Shown here: positions 24,247-37,414 of the stretch, piece after piece | Numbering within the stretch: the stretch's first letter is position 1 | Layout: every line of letters begins with the position of its first letter | Assembly: GCA_930367205.1 (NCBI GenBank) | Contig: OV884015.1 | Coordinates: 109,122,509-109,186,508 of the forward strand | DNA: 64,000 nucleotides | DNA from: Acanthosoma haemorrhoidale | Lineage: Eukaryota; Arthropoda; Insecta; Hemiptera; Acanthosomatidae | Reading direction: 5' to 3' | Made by a program: the position numbers and the translations under genes | The notes under the pieces: model-generated | What the model was told of the DNA's origin: nothing | Databases searched by the model: none | Seen by the model: the letters and a program-made list of their open reading frames with translations, nothing else

Positions 24247-24837
24247 GATACTAAAAGATCAAAAATATAGTCAAAAAGCCGAAGTTTTACGAAATAGCAG
24301 GATTTGAAGCTGGAAACATTAGCTCCTGCGACCTCATGATCTCCTGATACTAAAAGAACGAAAATATAGTCAAAAAGCAAATTTTCTCTAAATAGCAGGA
24401 TTCGATGTTGGAAACGTTAGCTCCCACCACCTCATGATCTCCTGATACTAAAAGAACGAAATTATAGTAAAAAAACCGAACTTTTACGAAATAGCAGGAT
24501 TCGAACCGGAAAAAGATAGCTCCTTCTGCCTTATGATCTCCTGATACTAATAGAATGAAATATAGTCAAAATGCCGAATTTGTACGAAATAGCGGGATTA
24601 GCAGCTAGAACGTTGGCTCCTGCCACCTTATGATCTCCTGATACTAAAAGAACAAAAATATAGTCAAAAAGCCTAATTTTCACGAAATTGCATGATTTGA
24701 AGCTGTAAACATTAGCTCCTGCCGCCTTATGATCTCTTGATACTAAAAGAACGAAAATAAAGTCAAAAAGCCTAATTTTTACGAAATAGCATGATTCGAA
24801 GCTGGAAACGTTAGCTCCTGCCACCTCATGATCTCCT
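24247..24837. repeat. Six-monomer linker D-E2-A-B-J-J
   Basis: Starts are about 24247, 24346, 24444, 24543, 24640 and 24739. The last monomer has gaaaataaagtc and gcctaatttttacg, a variant also seen at about 13750 and 29770. Compared with those two places one 99-bp K monomer is missing here, so alignment to the 13.2-kb region shifts from 10,997 to 10,898 bp. Confidence 0.85.
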
Positions 24838-26510
24838 GATACTAAAAGAACGAAAATATAGTCAAAAAGCTAAATTTTGACGAAATAGCAGGATTGGCAG
24901 CAAGAATGTTAGCACCTGCCACCTCATGATCTCCTGATACTAAAAGATTAAAAATATAGTCAAAAAGCCGAAGTTTTACGAAATAGCAGGATTTGAAGCT
25001 GGAAACATTAGCTCCTGCGACCTCATGATCTCCTGATACTAAAAGAACCAAATTATAGTCAAAAAACCGAACTTTCACGAAATAGCAGGATTGAAAGATA
25101 AAACGTTAGCTCCTGTCACCTCATGATCTCCTGATACTAAAAGATCAAAAATATAGTCAAAAAGCCGAAGTTTTACGAAATAGCAGGATTTGAAGCTGGA
25201 AACGTTAGCTTCTGCCACCTCATGATCTCCTGATACTAAAAGAACAAAAATATAGTCAAAATGCCGAATTTTTTCAAAATAGCAGGATTCAAAGCTAGAA
25301 ACGTTAGCTCCTGCCACCTCATGATCTCCTGATACTAAAAGAACGAAAATGTAGTCAAAAACCGAACATTAGAGAAATAGCAAGATTCGAGCCTGGAAAC
25401 GTTAGCTCCCACCACCTCATGATCTCCTGATACTAAAAGAACGAAAATATAGTCAAAAAGCCAAATTTTTAAGAAATAACAGGATTCGTAGCAAGAATGT
25501 TAGCTCCAGCCGCCTCATGATCTCCTGATAGTAAAAGGACCAAAATATAGTCAAAAAGCAAATTTTCTCTAAATAGCAGGATTCAAAGTTGGAAACGTTA
25601 GCTCCTGCCACCTCATGATCTCCTGATACTAAACGAACGAAAATATAGTCAAAAACCGAATATTAGAGAAATAGCAGGATTCGAGCCTGGAAACGTTAGC
25701 TCCTACCACCTCATGGTCTCCTGATACAAAAAGAACAAAAATATAGTCAAAAAGCCGAAGTTTTACGAAATAGCAGGATTTGAAGCTGGAAACGTTAGCT
25801 TCTGCCACCTCATGATCTCCTGATACTAAAAGAACAAAAATATAGTCAAAATGCCGAATTTTTTCAAAATAGCGGGATTCAAAGCTAGAAACGTTAGCTC
25901 CTGCCACCTCATGATCTCCTGATACTAAAAGAACGAAAATGTAGTCAAAAACCGAACATTAGAGAAATAGCAAGATTCGAGCCTGGAAACGTTAGCTCCC
26001 ACCACCTCATGATCTCCTGATACTAAAAGAACGAAAATATAGTCAAAAAGCCAAATTTTTAAGAAATAACAGGATTCGTAGCAAGAATGTTAGCTCCAGC
26101 CGCCTCATGATCTCCTGATAGTAAAAGGACCAAAATATAGTCAAAAAGCAAATTTTCTCTAAATAGCAGGATTCAAAGTTGGAAACGTTAGCTCCTGCCA
26201 CCTCATGATCTCCTGATACTAAACGAACGAAAATATAGTCAAAAACCGAATATTAGAGAAATAGCAGGATTCGAGCCTGGAAACGTTAGCTCCTACCACC
26301 TCATGGTCTCCTGATACAAAAAGATCAAAAATATAGTCAAAAAGCCGAAGTTTTACGAAATAGCAGGATTTGAAGCTGGAAACGTTAGCTTCTGCCACCT
26401 CATGATCTCCTGATACTAAAAGAACGAAAATATAGTCAAAAAGCCAAATTTTTACGAAATAGCATGATTCGAAGCTGGAAACGTTAGCTCCTGCCACCTC
26501 ATGATCTCCT
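24838..26510. repeat. 17-mer unit, copy 1 (1,673 bp)
   Basis: The order is I D A2/C, then D N F2 G HE F twice, then D K. The third monomer is an A2 front joined to a C back (ctttcacg then attgaaagataaaacg). D starts at 25133, 25723 and 26313 mark two nested 590-bp 6-mers. The next I monomer, at 26511, begins a second copy 1,673 bp downstream. Confidence 0.92.
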
Positions 26511-27688
26511 GATACTAAAAGAACGAAAATATAGTCAAAAAGCTAAATTTTGACGAAATAGCAGGATTGGCAGCAAGAATGTTAGCACCTGCCACCTCAT
26601 GATCTCCTGATACTAAAAGATTAAAAATATAGTCAAAAAGCCGAAGTTTTACGAAATAGCAGGATTTGAAGCTGGAAACATTAGCTCCTGCGACCTCATG
26701 ATCTCCTGATACTAAAAGAACCAAATTATAGTCAAAAAACCGAACTTTCACGAAATAGCAGGATTGAAAGATAAAACGTTAGCTCCTGTCACCTCATGAT
26801 CTCCTGATACTAAAAGATCAAAAATATAGTCAAAAAGCCGAAGTTTTACGAAATAGCAGGATTTGAAGCTGGAAACGTTAGCTTCTGCCACCTCATGATC
26901 TCCTGATACTAAAAGAACAAAAATATAGTCAAAATGCCGAATTTTTTCAAAATAGCAGGATTCAAAGCTAGAAACGTTAGCTCCTGCCACCTCATGATCT
27001 CCTGATACTAAAAGAACGAAAATGTAGTCAAAAACCGAACATTAGAGAAATAGCAAGATTCGAGCCTGGAAACGTTAGCTCCCACCACCTCATGATCTCC
27101 TGATACTAAAAGAACGAAAATATAGTCAAAAAGCCAAATTTTTAAGAAATAACAGGATTCGTAGCAAGAATGTTAGCTCCAGCCGCCTCATGATCTCCTG
27201 ATAGTAAAAGGACCAAAATATAGTCAAAAAGAAAATTTTCTCTAAATAGCAGGATTCAAAGTTGGAAACGTTAGCTCCTGCCACCTCATGATCTCCTGAT
27301 ACTAAACGAACGAAAATATAGTCAAAAACCGAATATTAGAGAAATAGCAGGATTCGAGCCTGGAAACGTTAGCTCCTACCACCTCATGGTCTCCTGATAC
27401 AAAAAGATTAAAAATATAGTCAAAAAGCCGAAGTTTTACGAAATAGCAGGATTTGAAGCTGGAAACGTTAGCTTCTGCCACCTCATGATCTCCTGATACT
27501 AAAAGAACAAAAATATAGTCAAAATGCCGAATTTTTTCAAAATAGCGGGATTCAAAGCTAGAAACGTTAGCTCCTGCCACCTCATGATCTCCTGATACTA
27601 AAAGAACGAAAATGTAGTCAAAAACCGAACATTAGAGAAATAGCAAGATTCGAGCCTGGAAACGTTAGCTCCCACCACCTCATGATCT
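26511..27688. repeat. 17-mer unit, copy 2, shortened to 12 monomers
   Basis: It begins as the preceding unit (I D A2/C D N F2 G HE F D N F2) and then jumps to an I monomer at about 27689, so only one full 590-bp 6-mer is kept. The I monomer carries gttagcacctgcc, as in the copies at 14 kb, 24.9 kb and 30 kb. The HE monomer has agaaaattttctct near 27230 in place of gcaaattttctct. Confidence 0.88.
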
Positions 27689-27713
27689 CCTGATACTAAA
27701 AGAACGAAAATAT

Positions 27714-30700
27714 AGTCAAAAAGCTAAATTTTGACGAAATAGCAGGATTGGCAGCAAGAATGTTAGCTCCTGCCACCTCATGATCTCCTGATACTAAAAG
27801 ATTAAAAATATAGTCAAAAAGCCGAAGTTTTACGAAATAGCAGGATTTGAAGCTGGAAACATTAGCTCCTGCGACCTCATGATCTCCTGATACTAAAAGA
27901 ACCAAATTATAGTCAAAAAACCGAACTTTCACGAAATAGCAGGATTCGAACTGGAAAAAGATAGCTCCTTCTGCCTTATGATCTCCTGATACTAATAGAA
28001 TGAAATATAGTCAAAATGCCGAATTTGTACGAAATAGCGGGATTAGCAGCTAGAACGTTGGCTCCTGCCACCTCATGATCTCCTGATAGTAAAAGAACGA
28101 ATATATAGACAAAAAGCCGAATTTTTACGAAATAGCAGGATTGAAAGATAAAACGTTAGCTCCTGTCACCTCATGATCTCCTGATACTAAAAGATCAAAA
28201 ATATAGTCAAAAAGCCGAAGTTTTACGAAATAGCAGGATTTGAAGCTGGAAACGTTAGCTTCTGCCACCTCATGATCTCCTGATACTAAAAGAACAAAAA
28301 TATAGTCAAAATGCCGAATTTTTTCAAAATAGCAGGATTCAAAGCTAGAAACGTGAGCTCCTGCCACCTCATGATCTCCTGATACTAAAAGAACGAAAAT
28401 GTAGTCAAAAACCGAACATTAGAGAAATAGCAAGATTCGAGCCTGGAAACGTTAGCTCCCACCACCTCATGATCTCCTGATACTAAAAGAACGAAAATAT
28501 AGTCAAAAAGCCAAATTTTTAAGAAATAACAGGATTCGTAGCAAGAATGTTAGCTCCAGCCGCCTCATGATCTCCTGATAGTAAAAGGACCAAAATATAG
28601 TCAAAAAGCAAATTTTCTCTAAATAGCAGGATTCAAAGTTGGAAACGTTAGCTCCTGCCACCTCATGATCTCCTGATACTAAACGAACGAAAATATAGTC
28701 AAAAACCGAATATTAGAGAAATAGCAGGATTCGAGCCTGGAAACGTTAGCTCCTACCACCTCATGGTCTCCTGATACAAAAAGATCAAAAATATAGTCAA
28801 AAAGCCGAAGTTTTACGAAATAGCAGGATTTGAAGCTGGAAACGTTAGCTCCTGCGACCTCATGATCTCCTGATACTAAAAGAACGAAAATATAGTCAAA
28901 AAGCAAATTTTCTCTAAATAGCAGGATTCGATGTTGGAAACGTTAGCTCCCCCCACCTCATGATCTCCTGATACTAAAAGAACGAAATTATAGTAAAAAA
29001 ACCGAACTTTTACGAAATAGCAGGATTCGAACCGGAAAAAGATAGCTCCTTCTGCCTTATGATCTCCTGATACTAATAGAATGAAATATAGTCAAAATGC
29101 CAAATTTGTACGAAATAGCGGGATTAGCAGCTAGAACGTTAGCTCCTTCCACCTTATGATCTCCTGATACTAAAAGAACGAATATATAGACAAAAAGCCG
29201 AATTTTTACGAAATAGCGGGATTCAAAGATAAAACGTTAGCTCCTGCCACCTCATGATCTCCTGATACTAAAAGATCAAAAATATAGTCAAAAAGCCGAA
29301 GTTTTACGAAATAGCAGGATTTGAAGCTGGAAACATTAGCTCCTGCGACCTCATGATCTCCTGATACTAAAAGAACGAAAATATAGTCAAAAAGCAAATT
29401 TTCTCTAAATAGCAGGATTCGATGTTGGAAACGTTAGCTCCCACCACCTCATGATCTCCTGATACTAAAAGAACGAAATTATAGTAAAAAAACCGAACTT
29501 TTACGAAATAGCAGGATTTGAACCGGAAAAAGATAGCTCCTTCTGCCTTATGATCTCCTGATACTAATAGAATGAAATATAGTCAAAATGCCGAATTTGT
29601 ACGAAATAGCGGGATTAGCAGCTAGAACGTTGGCTCCTGCCACCTTATGATCTCCTGATACTAAAAGGACAAAAATATAGTCAAAAAGCCTAATTTTCAC
29701 GAAATTGCATGATTTGAAGCTGTAAACATTAGCTCCTGCCGCCTTATGATCTCTTGATACTAAAAGAACGAAAATAAAGTCAAAAAGCCTAATTTTTACG
29801 AAATAGCATGATTCGAAGCTGGAAACATTAGCTCCTGCCACCTCATGATCTCCTGATACTAAAAGAACGAAAATATAGTCAAAAAGCCAAATTTTTACGA
29901 AATAGCATGATTCGAAGCTGGAAACGTTAGCTCCTGCCACCTCATGATCTCCTGATACTAAAAGAACGAAAATATAGTCAAAAAGCTAAATTTTGACGAA
30001 ATAGCAGGATTGGCAGCAAGAATGTTAGCACCTGCCACCTCATGATCTCCTGATACTAAAAGATTAAAAATATAGTCAAAAAGCCGAAGTTTTACGAAAT
30101 AGCAGGATTTGAAGCTGGAAACATTAGCTCCTGCGACCTCATGATCTCCTGATACTAAAAGAACCAAATTATAGTCAAAAAACCGAACTTTCACGAAATA
30201 GCAGGATTGAAAGATAAAACGTTAGCTCCTGTCACCTCATGATCTCCTGATACTAAAAGATCAAAAATATAGTCAAAAAGCCGAAGTTTTACGAAATAGC
30301 AGGATTTGAAGCTGGAAACGTTAGCTTCTGCCACCTCATGATCTCCTGATACTAAAAGAACAAAAATATAGTCAAAATGCCGAATTTTTTCAAAATAGCA
30401 GGATTCAAAGCTAGAAACGTTAGCTCCTGCCACCTCATGATCTCCTGATACTAAAAGAACGAAAATGTAGTCAAAAACCGAACATTAGAGAAATAGCATG
30501 ATTCGAGCCTGGAAACGTTAGCTCCCACCACCTCATGATCTCCTGATACTAAAAGAACGAAAATATAGTCAAAAAGCCAAATTTTTAAGAAATAACAGGA
30601 TTCGTAGCAAGAATGTTAGCTCCAGCCGCCTCATGATCTCCTGATAGTAAAAGGACCAAAATATAGTCAAAAAGCAAATTTTCTCTAAATAGCAGGATTC

Positions 30701-31892
30701 AAAGTTGGAAACGTTAGCTCCTGCCACCTCATGATCTCCTGATACTAAACGAACGAAAATATAGTCAAAAACCGAATATTAGAGAAATAGCAGGATTCGA
30801 GCCTGGAAACGTTAGCTCCTACCACCTCATGGTCTCCTGATACAAAAAGATCAAAAATATAGTCAAAAAGCCGAAGTTTTACGAAATAGCAGGATTTGAA
30901 GCTGGAAACGTTAGCTTCTGCCACCTCATGATCTCCTGATACTAAAAGAACAAAAATATAGTCAAAATGCCGAATTTTTTCAAAATAGCGGGATTCAAAG
31001 CTAGAAACGTTAGCTCCTGCCACCTCATGATCTCCTGATACTAAAAGAACGAAAATGTAGTCAAAAACCGAACATTAGAGAAATAGCAAGATTCGAGCCT
31101 GGAAACGTTAGCTCCCACCACCTCATGATCTCCTGATACTAAAAGAACGAAAATATAGTCAAAAAGCCAAATTTTTAAGAAATAACAGGATTCGTAGCAA
31201 GAATGTTAGCTCCAGCCGCCTCATGATCTCCTGATAGTAAAAGGACCAAAATATAGTCAAAAAGCAAATTTTCTCTAAATAGCAGGATTCAAAGTTGGAA
31301 ACGTTAGCTCCTGCCACCTCATGATCTCCTGATACTAAACGAACGAAAATATAGTCAAAAACCGAATATTAGAGAAATAGCAGGATTCGAGCCTGGAAAC
31401 GTTAGCTCCTACCACCTCATGGTCTCCTGATACAAAAAGATCAAAAATATAGTCAAAAAGCCGAAGTTTTACGAAATAGCAGGATTTGAAGCTGGAAACG
31501 TTAGCTCCTGCGACCTCATGATCTCCTGATACTAAAAGAACGAAAATATAGTCAAAAAGCAAATTTTCTCTAAATAGCAGGATTCGATGTTGGAAACGTT
31601 AGCTCCCCCCACCTCATGATCTCCTGATACTAAAAGAACGAAATTATAGTAAAAAAACCGAACTTTTACGAAATAGCAGGATTCGAACCGGAAAAAGATA
31701 GCTCCTTCTGCCTTATGATCTCCTGATACTAATAGAATGAAATATAGTCAAAATGCCGAATTTGTACGAAATAGCGGGATTAGCAGCTAGAACGTTGGCT
31801 CCTGCCAACTTATGATCTCCTGATACTAAAATAACAAAAATATAGTCAAAAAGCCAAATTTTTAAGAAATACCAGGATTGGCAGCTAGAACG
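27714..31892. repeat. ~4.2-kb segment, copy 2 of a duplication spaced 16,014 bp
   Basis: This is the partner of 11700-15878. It contains, in order, I D A2 B C D N F2 G HE F D E2 A B C2 D E2 A B J J K I D A2/C, then D N F2 G HE F twice, and D E2 A B G. The nested 6-mers have D starts at 30249, 30839 and 31429. A few point differences from copy 1 are visible, such as aaaggacaaaaat near 29665 and gcatgattcgagcc near 30497. The right edge runs into gataccaaaagatc, where the copies part. Confidence 0.88.
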
Positions 31893-32314
31893 TTAGCTCC
31901 TGCCACCTCATGATCTCCTGATACCAAAAGATCAAAAATATAGTCAAAAAGCCGAAGTTTTACGAAATAGCAGGATTTGAAGCTGGAAACGTTAGCTCCT
32001 GCGACCTCATGATCTCCTGATACTAAAAGAACGAAAATATAGTCAAAAAGCAAATTTTCTCTAAATAGCAGGATTCAAAGTTGGAAACGTTAGCTCCCGC
32101 CACCTCATGATCTCCTGATACTAAAAGAACGAAATTATAGTAAAAAAAACCGAACTTTTACGAAATAGCAGGATTCGAGCCTGGAAACGTTAGCTCCTAC
32201 CACCTCATGGTCTCCTGATACTAAAAGAACAAAAATATAGTCAAAAAGCCAAATTTTTAAGAAATAACAGGATTCGTAGCAAGAACGTTGGCTCCTGCCA
32301 CCTCATGATCTCCT
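31893..32314. repeat. Linker carrying an eight-A run
   Basis: D, E (cccgccacc), an A/F hybrid and G. The A/F hybrid near 32149 has eight A instead of seven before ccgaac, shifting alignment with 16.4 kb by one base. Apart from that length change the stretch matches about 16190-16593. Confidence 0.82.
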
Positions 32315-33491
32315 GATAGTAAAAGAACGAATATATAGACAAAAAGCCGAATTTTTATGAAATAGCAGGATTGAAAGATAAAACGTTAGCTCCTGCCACC
32401 TCATGATCTCCTGATACTAAAAGATCAAAAATATAGTCAAAAAGCCGAAAATTTACGAAATAGCAGGATTTGAAGCTGGAAACGTTAGCTCCTGCGACCT
32501 CATGATCTCCTGATACTAAAAGAACGAAAATATAGTCAAAAAGCAAATATTCTCTAAATAGCAGGATTCAAAGTTGGAAACGTTATCTCCTGCCACCTCA
32601 TGATCTCCTGATACTAAACGAACGAAAATATAGTCAAAAACCGAATATTAGAGAAATAGCAGGATTCGAGCCTGGAAACGTTAGCTCCTACCACCTCATG
32701 GTCTCCTGATACTAAAAGAACAAAAATATAGTCAAAAAGCCAAATTTTTAAGAAATAACAGGATTTGTAGCAAGAATGTTCGCTCCAGCCGCCTCATGAT
32801 CTCCTGATAGTAAAAGGACCAAAATATAGTCAAAAAGCCGAACTTTTACGAAATAGCAGGATTGGCAGCTAGAACGTTAGCTCCAGCCACCTTATGATCT
32901 CCTGATACTAAAAGAACGAATATATAGACAAAAAGCCGAATTTCTACGAAATAGAAGATTGGCAGCTAGAACGTTAGCTCCTTCCATTTTATGATCTCCT
33001 GATACTAAAAGAACGAATATATAGACAAAAAGCCGAATTTTTACGAAATAGCAGGATTCAAAGATAAAACGTTAGCTCCTGCCACCTCATGATCTCCTGA
33101 TACTAAAAGATCAAAAATATAGTCAAAAAGCCGAAGTTTTACGAAATAGCAGGATTTGAAGCTGGAAACGTTAGCTCCTGCGACCTCATGATCTCCTGAT
33201 ACTAAAAGAACGAAAATATAGTCAAAAAGCAAATTTTCTCTAAATAGCAGGATTCGATGTTGGAAACGTTAGCTCCCACCACCTCATGATCTCCTGATAC
33301 TAAAAGAACGAAATTATAGTAAAAAAACCGAACTTTTACGAAATAGCAGGATTCGAACCGGAAAAAGATAGCTCCTTCTGCCTTATGATCTCCTAATACT
33401 AATAGAATGAAATATAGTCAAAATGCCGAATTTGTACGAAATAGCGGGATTAGCAGCTAGAACGTTGGCTCCTGCCACCTCATGATCTCCT
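32315..33491. repeat. 12-mer higher-order repeat, single copy (1,177 bp)
   Basis: C at 32315 to the next C at 33492 is exactly 1,177 bp, with the order C D E F G H C' C2 D E2 A B. It carries the private haplotype of the 17771 unit (tttttatgaaat, ccgaaaatttacg, gcaaatattctc, gttcgctcc). At one site it differs: gaacaaaaatatag here, gaactaaaatatag at 18173 and 36053. Confidence 0.93.
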
Positions 33492-34471
33492 GATAGTAAA
33501 AGAACGAATATATAGACAAAAAGCCGAATTTTTACGAAATAGCAGGATTGAAAGATAAAACGTTAGCTCCTGCCACCTCATGATCTCCTGATACTAAAAG
33601 ATCAAAAATATAGTCAAAAAGCCGAAGTTTTACGAAATAGCAGGATTTGAAGCTAGAAACGTTAGCTCCTGCGACCTCATGATCTCCTGATACTAAAAGA
33701 ACGAAAATATAGTCAAAATGCCGAATTTGTACGAAATAGCGGGATTAGCAGCTAGAACGTTGGCTCCTGCCACCTCATGATCTCCTGATAGTAAAAGAAC
33801 GAATATATAGACAAAAAGCCGAATTTTTACGAAATAGCAGGATTGAAAGATAAAACGTTAGCTCCTGCCACCTCATGATCTCCTGATACTAAAAGATCAA
33901 AAATATAGTCAAAAAGCCGAAGTTTTACGAAATAGCAGGATTCGAACTGGAAAAAGATAGCTCCTTCTGCCTTATGATATCCTGATACTAATAGAATGAA
34001 ATATAGTCAAAATGCCGAATTTGTACGAAATAGCAGGATTGAAAGATAAAACGTTAGCTCCTGCCACCTCATGATCTCCTGATACTAAACGAACGAAAAT
34101 ATAGTCAAAAAGCAAATTTTCTCTAAATAGCAGGATTCGGTGTTGGAAACGTTAGCTCCCACCACCTCATGATCTCCTGAAACTAAAAGAACGAAATTAT
34201 AATAAAAAAACCGAACTTTTACGAAATAGCAGGATTCGAACCGGAAAAAGATAGCTCCTTCTGCCCTATGATCTCCTGATACTAATAGAATGAAATATAG
34301 TCGAAATCCCAAATTTGTACGAAATAGCGGGATTAGCAGCTAGAACGTTGGCTCCTGCCACCTCATGATCTCCTGATACTAAAAGAACGAATATATAGAC
34401 AAAAAGCCGAATTTCTACGAAATAGAAGATTGGCAGCTAGAACGTTAGCTCCTTCCATTTTATGATCTCCT
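33492..34471. repeat. Mosaic C-D-B-C-D/A-BC-E3-A3-B'-C'
   Basis: The unusual steps are a D-front/B-back joint at about 33690-33740 (gaacgaaaatatagtc then aaatgccgaatttg) and a D-front/A2-back hybrid near 33900-33960. One phase marker reads gatatcctgatact near 33976 and another tcctaatact near 33393. B' has tcgaaatcccaaat near 34301. The stretch ends in the E3-A3-B'-C' order typical of the 13-mer. Confidence 0.8.
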
Positions 34472-37414
34472 GATACTAAAAGAACGAATATATAGACAAA
34501 AAGCCGAATTTTTACGAAATAGCAGGATTCAAAGATAAAACGTTAGCTCCTGCCACCTCATGATCTCCTGATACTTAAAGATCAAAAATATAGTCAAAAA
34601 GCCGAAGTTTTACGAAATAGCAGGATTTGAAGCTGGAAACGTTAGCTCCTGCGACCTCATGATCTCCTGATACTAAAAGAACGAAAATATAGTCAAAAAG
34701 CAAATTTTCTCTAAATAGCAGGATTCAAAGTTGGAAACGTTATCTCCTGCCACCTCATGATCTCCTGATACTAAACGAACGAAAATATAGTCAAAAACCG
34801 AATATTAGAGAAATAGCAGGATTCGAGCCTGGAAACGTTAGCTCCTACCACCTCATGGTCTCCTGATACTAAAAGAACAAAAATATAGTCAAAAAGCCAA
34901 ATTTTTAAGAAATAACAGGATTCGTAGCAAGAATGTTAGCTCCAGCCGCCTCATGATCTCCTGATAGTAAAAGGACCAAAATATAGTCAAAAAGCCGAAC
35001 TTTTACGAAATAGCAGGATTGGCAGCTAGAACGTTAGCTCCTGCCACCTTATGATCTCCTGATACTAAAAGAACGAATATATAGACAAAAAGCCGAATTT
35101 CTACGAAATAGAAGATTGGCAGCTAGAACGTTAGCTCCTTCCATTTTATGATCTCCTGATACTAAAAGAACGAATATATAGACAAAAAGCCGAATTTTTA
35201 CGAAATAGCAGGATTCAAAGATAAAACGTTAGCTCCTGCCACCTCATGATCTCCTGATACTAAAAGATCAAAAATATAGTCAAAAAGCCGAAGTTTTACG
35301 AAATAGCAGGATTTGAAGCTGGAAACGTTAGCTCCTGCGACCTCATGATCTCCTGATACTAAAAGAACGAAAATATAGTCAAAAAGCAAATTTTCTCTAA
35401 ATAGCAGGATTCGATGTTGGAAACGTTAGCTCCCACCACCTCATGATCTCCTGATACTAAAAGAACGAAATTATAGTAAAAAAACCGAACTTTTACGAAA
35501 TAGCAGGATTCGAACCGGAAAAAGATAGTTCCTTCTGCCTTATGATCTCCTGATACTAATAGAATGAAATATAGTCAAAATGCCGAATTTGTACGAAATA
35601 GCGGGATTAGCAGCTAGAACGTTGGCTCCTGCCACCTCATGATCTCCTGATAGTAAAAGAACGAATATATAGACAAAAAGCCGAATTTTTATGAAATAGC
35701 AGGATTGAAAGATAAAACGTTAGCTCCTGCCACCTCATGATCTCCTGATACTAAAAGATCAAAAATATAGTCAAAAAGCCGAAAATTTACGAAATAGCAG
35801 GATTTGAAGCTGGAAACGTTAGCTCCTGCGACCTCATGATCTCCTGATACTAAAAGAACGAAAATATAGTCAAAAAGCAAATATTCTCTAAATAGCAGGA
35901 TTCAAAGTTGGAAACGTTATCTCCTGCCACCTCATGATCTCCTGATACTAAACGAACGAAAATATAGTCAAAAACCGAATATTAGAGAAATAGCAGGATT
36001 CGAGCCTGGAAACGTTAGCTCCTACCACCTCATGGTCTCCTGATACTAAAAGAACTAAAATATAGTCAAAAAGCCAAATTTTTAAGAAATAACAGGATTT
36101 GTAGCAAGAATGTTCGCTCCAGCCGCCTCATGATCTCCTGATAGTAAAAGGACCAAAATATAGTCAAAAAGCCGAACTTTTACGAAATAGCAGGATTGGC
36201 AGCTAGAACGTTAGCTCCAGCCACCTTATGATCTCCTGATACTAAAAGAACGAATATATAGACAAAAAGCCGAATTTCTACGAAATAGAAGATTGGCAGC
36301 TAGAACGTTAGCTCCTTCCATTTTATGATCTCCTGATACTCAAAGAACGAATATATAGACAAAAAGCCGAATTTTTACGAAATAGCAGGATTCAAAGATA
36401 AAACGTTAGCTCCTGCCACCTCATGATCTCCTGATACTAAAAGATCAAAAATATAGTCAAAAAGCCGAAGTTTTACGAAATAGCAGGATTTGAAGCTGGA
36501 AACGTTAGCTCCTGCGACCTCATGATCTCCTGATACTAAAAGAACGAAAATATAGTCAAAAAGCAAATTTTCTCTAAATAGCAGGATTCGATGTTGGAAA
36601 CGTTAGCTCCCACCACCTCATGATCTCCTGATACTAAAAGAACGAAATTATAGTAAAAAAACCGAACTTTTACGAAATAGCAGGATTCGAACCGGAAAAA
36701 GATAGCTCCTTCTGCCTTATGATCTCCTGATACTAATAGAATGAAATATAGTCAAAATGCCGAATTTGTACGAAATAGCGGGATTAGCAGCTAGAACGTT
36801 GGCTCCTGCCACCTCATGATCTCCTGATAGTAAAAGAACGAATATATAGACAAAAAGCCGAATTTTTACGAAATAGCAGGATTGAAAGATAAAACGTTAG
36901 CTCCTGCCACCTCATGATCTCCTGATACTAAAAGAACGAAAATATAGTCAAAAAGCCGAAGTTTTACGAAATAGCAGGATTTGAAGCTAGAAACGTTAGC
37001 TCCTGCGACCTCATGATCTCCTGATACTAAAAGAACGAAAATATAGTCAAAAAGCAAATTTTCTCTAAATAGCAGGATTCAAAGTTGGAAACGTTAACTC
37101 CTGCCACCCCATGATCTCTTGATACTAAACGAACGAAAATATAGTCAAAAACCGAATATTAGAGAAATAGCAGGATTCGAGCCTGGAAACGTTAGCTCCT
37201 ACCACCTCATGGTCTCCTGATACTAAAAGAACCAAATTATAGTCAAAAAACCGAACTTTCACGATATAGCAGGATTCGAACTGGAAAAAGATAGCTCCTT
37301 CTGCCTTATGATCTCCTGATACTAATAGAATGAAATATAGTCAAAATGCCGAATTTGTACGAAATAGCAGGATTGAAAGATAAAACGTTAGCTCCTGCCA
37401 CCTCATGATCTCCT
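34472..37414. repeat. 12-mer higher-order repeat array, second major locus
   Basis: C2 starts at 34472, 35158 and 36335; the last two are 1,177 bp apart. From 35158 the array matches 17280 onward at a constant offset of 17,878 bp, including the private tttttatgaaat haplotype of the unit at about 35649. The first unit is shortened (C2 D E F G H C', then C2). After the D and E following 36826, the order leaves the 12-mer through F (gatctcttgat), A2 and BC. Confidence 0.92.

Noticed and set aside
32149..32156. Eight-A runs (here and near 37537) as functional variants
   Set aside because: A one-base change in a homopolymer is as likely to be a sequencing error or neutral slippage.
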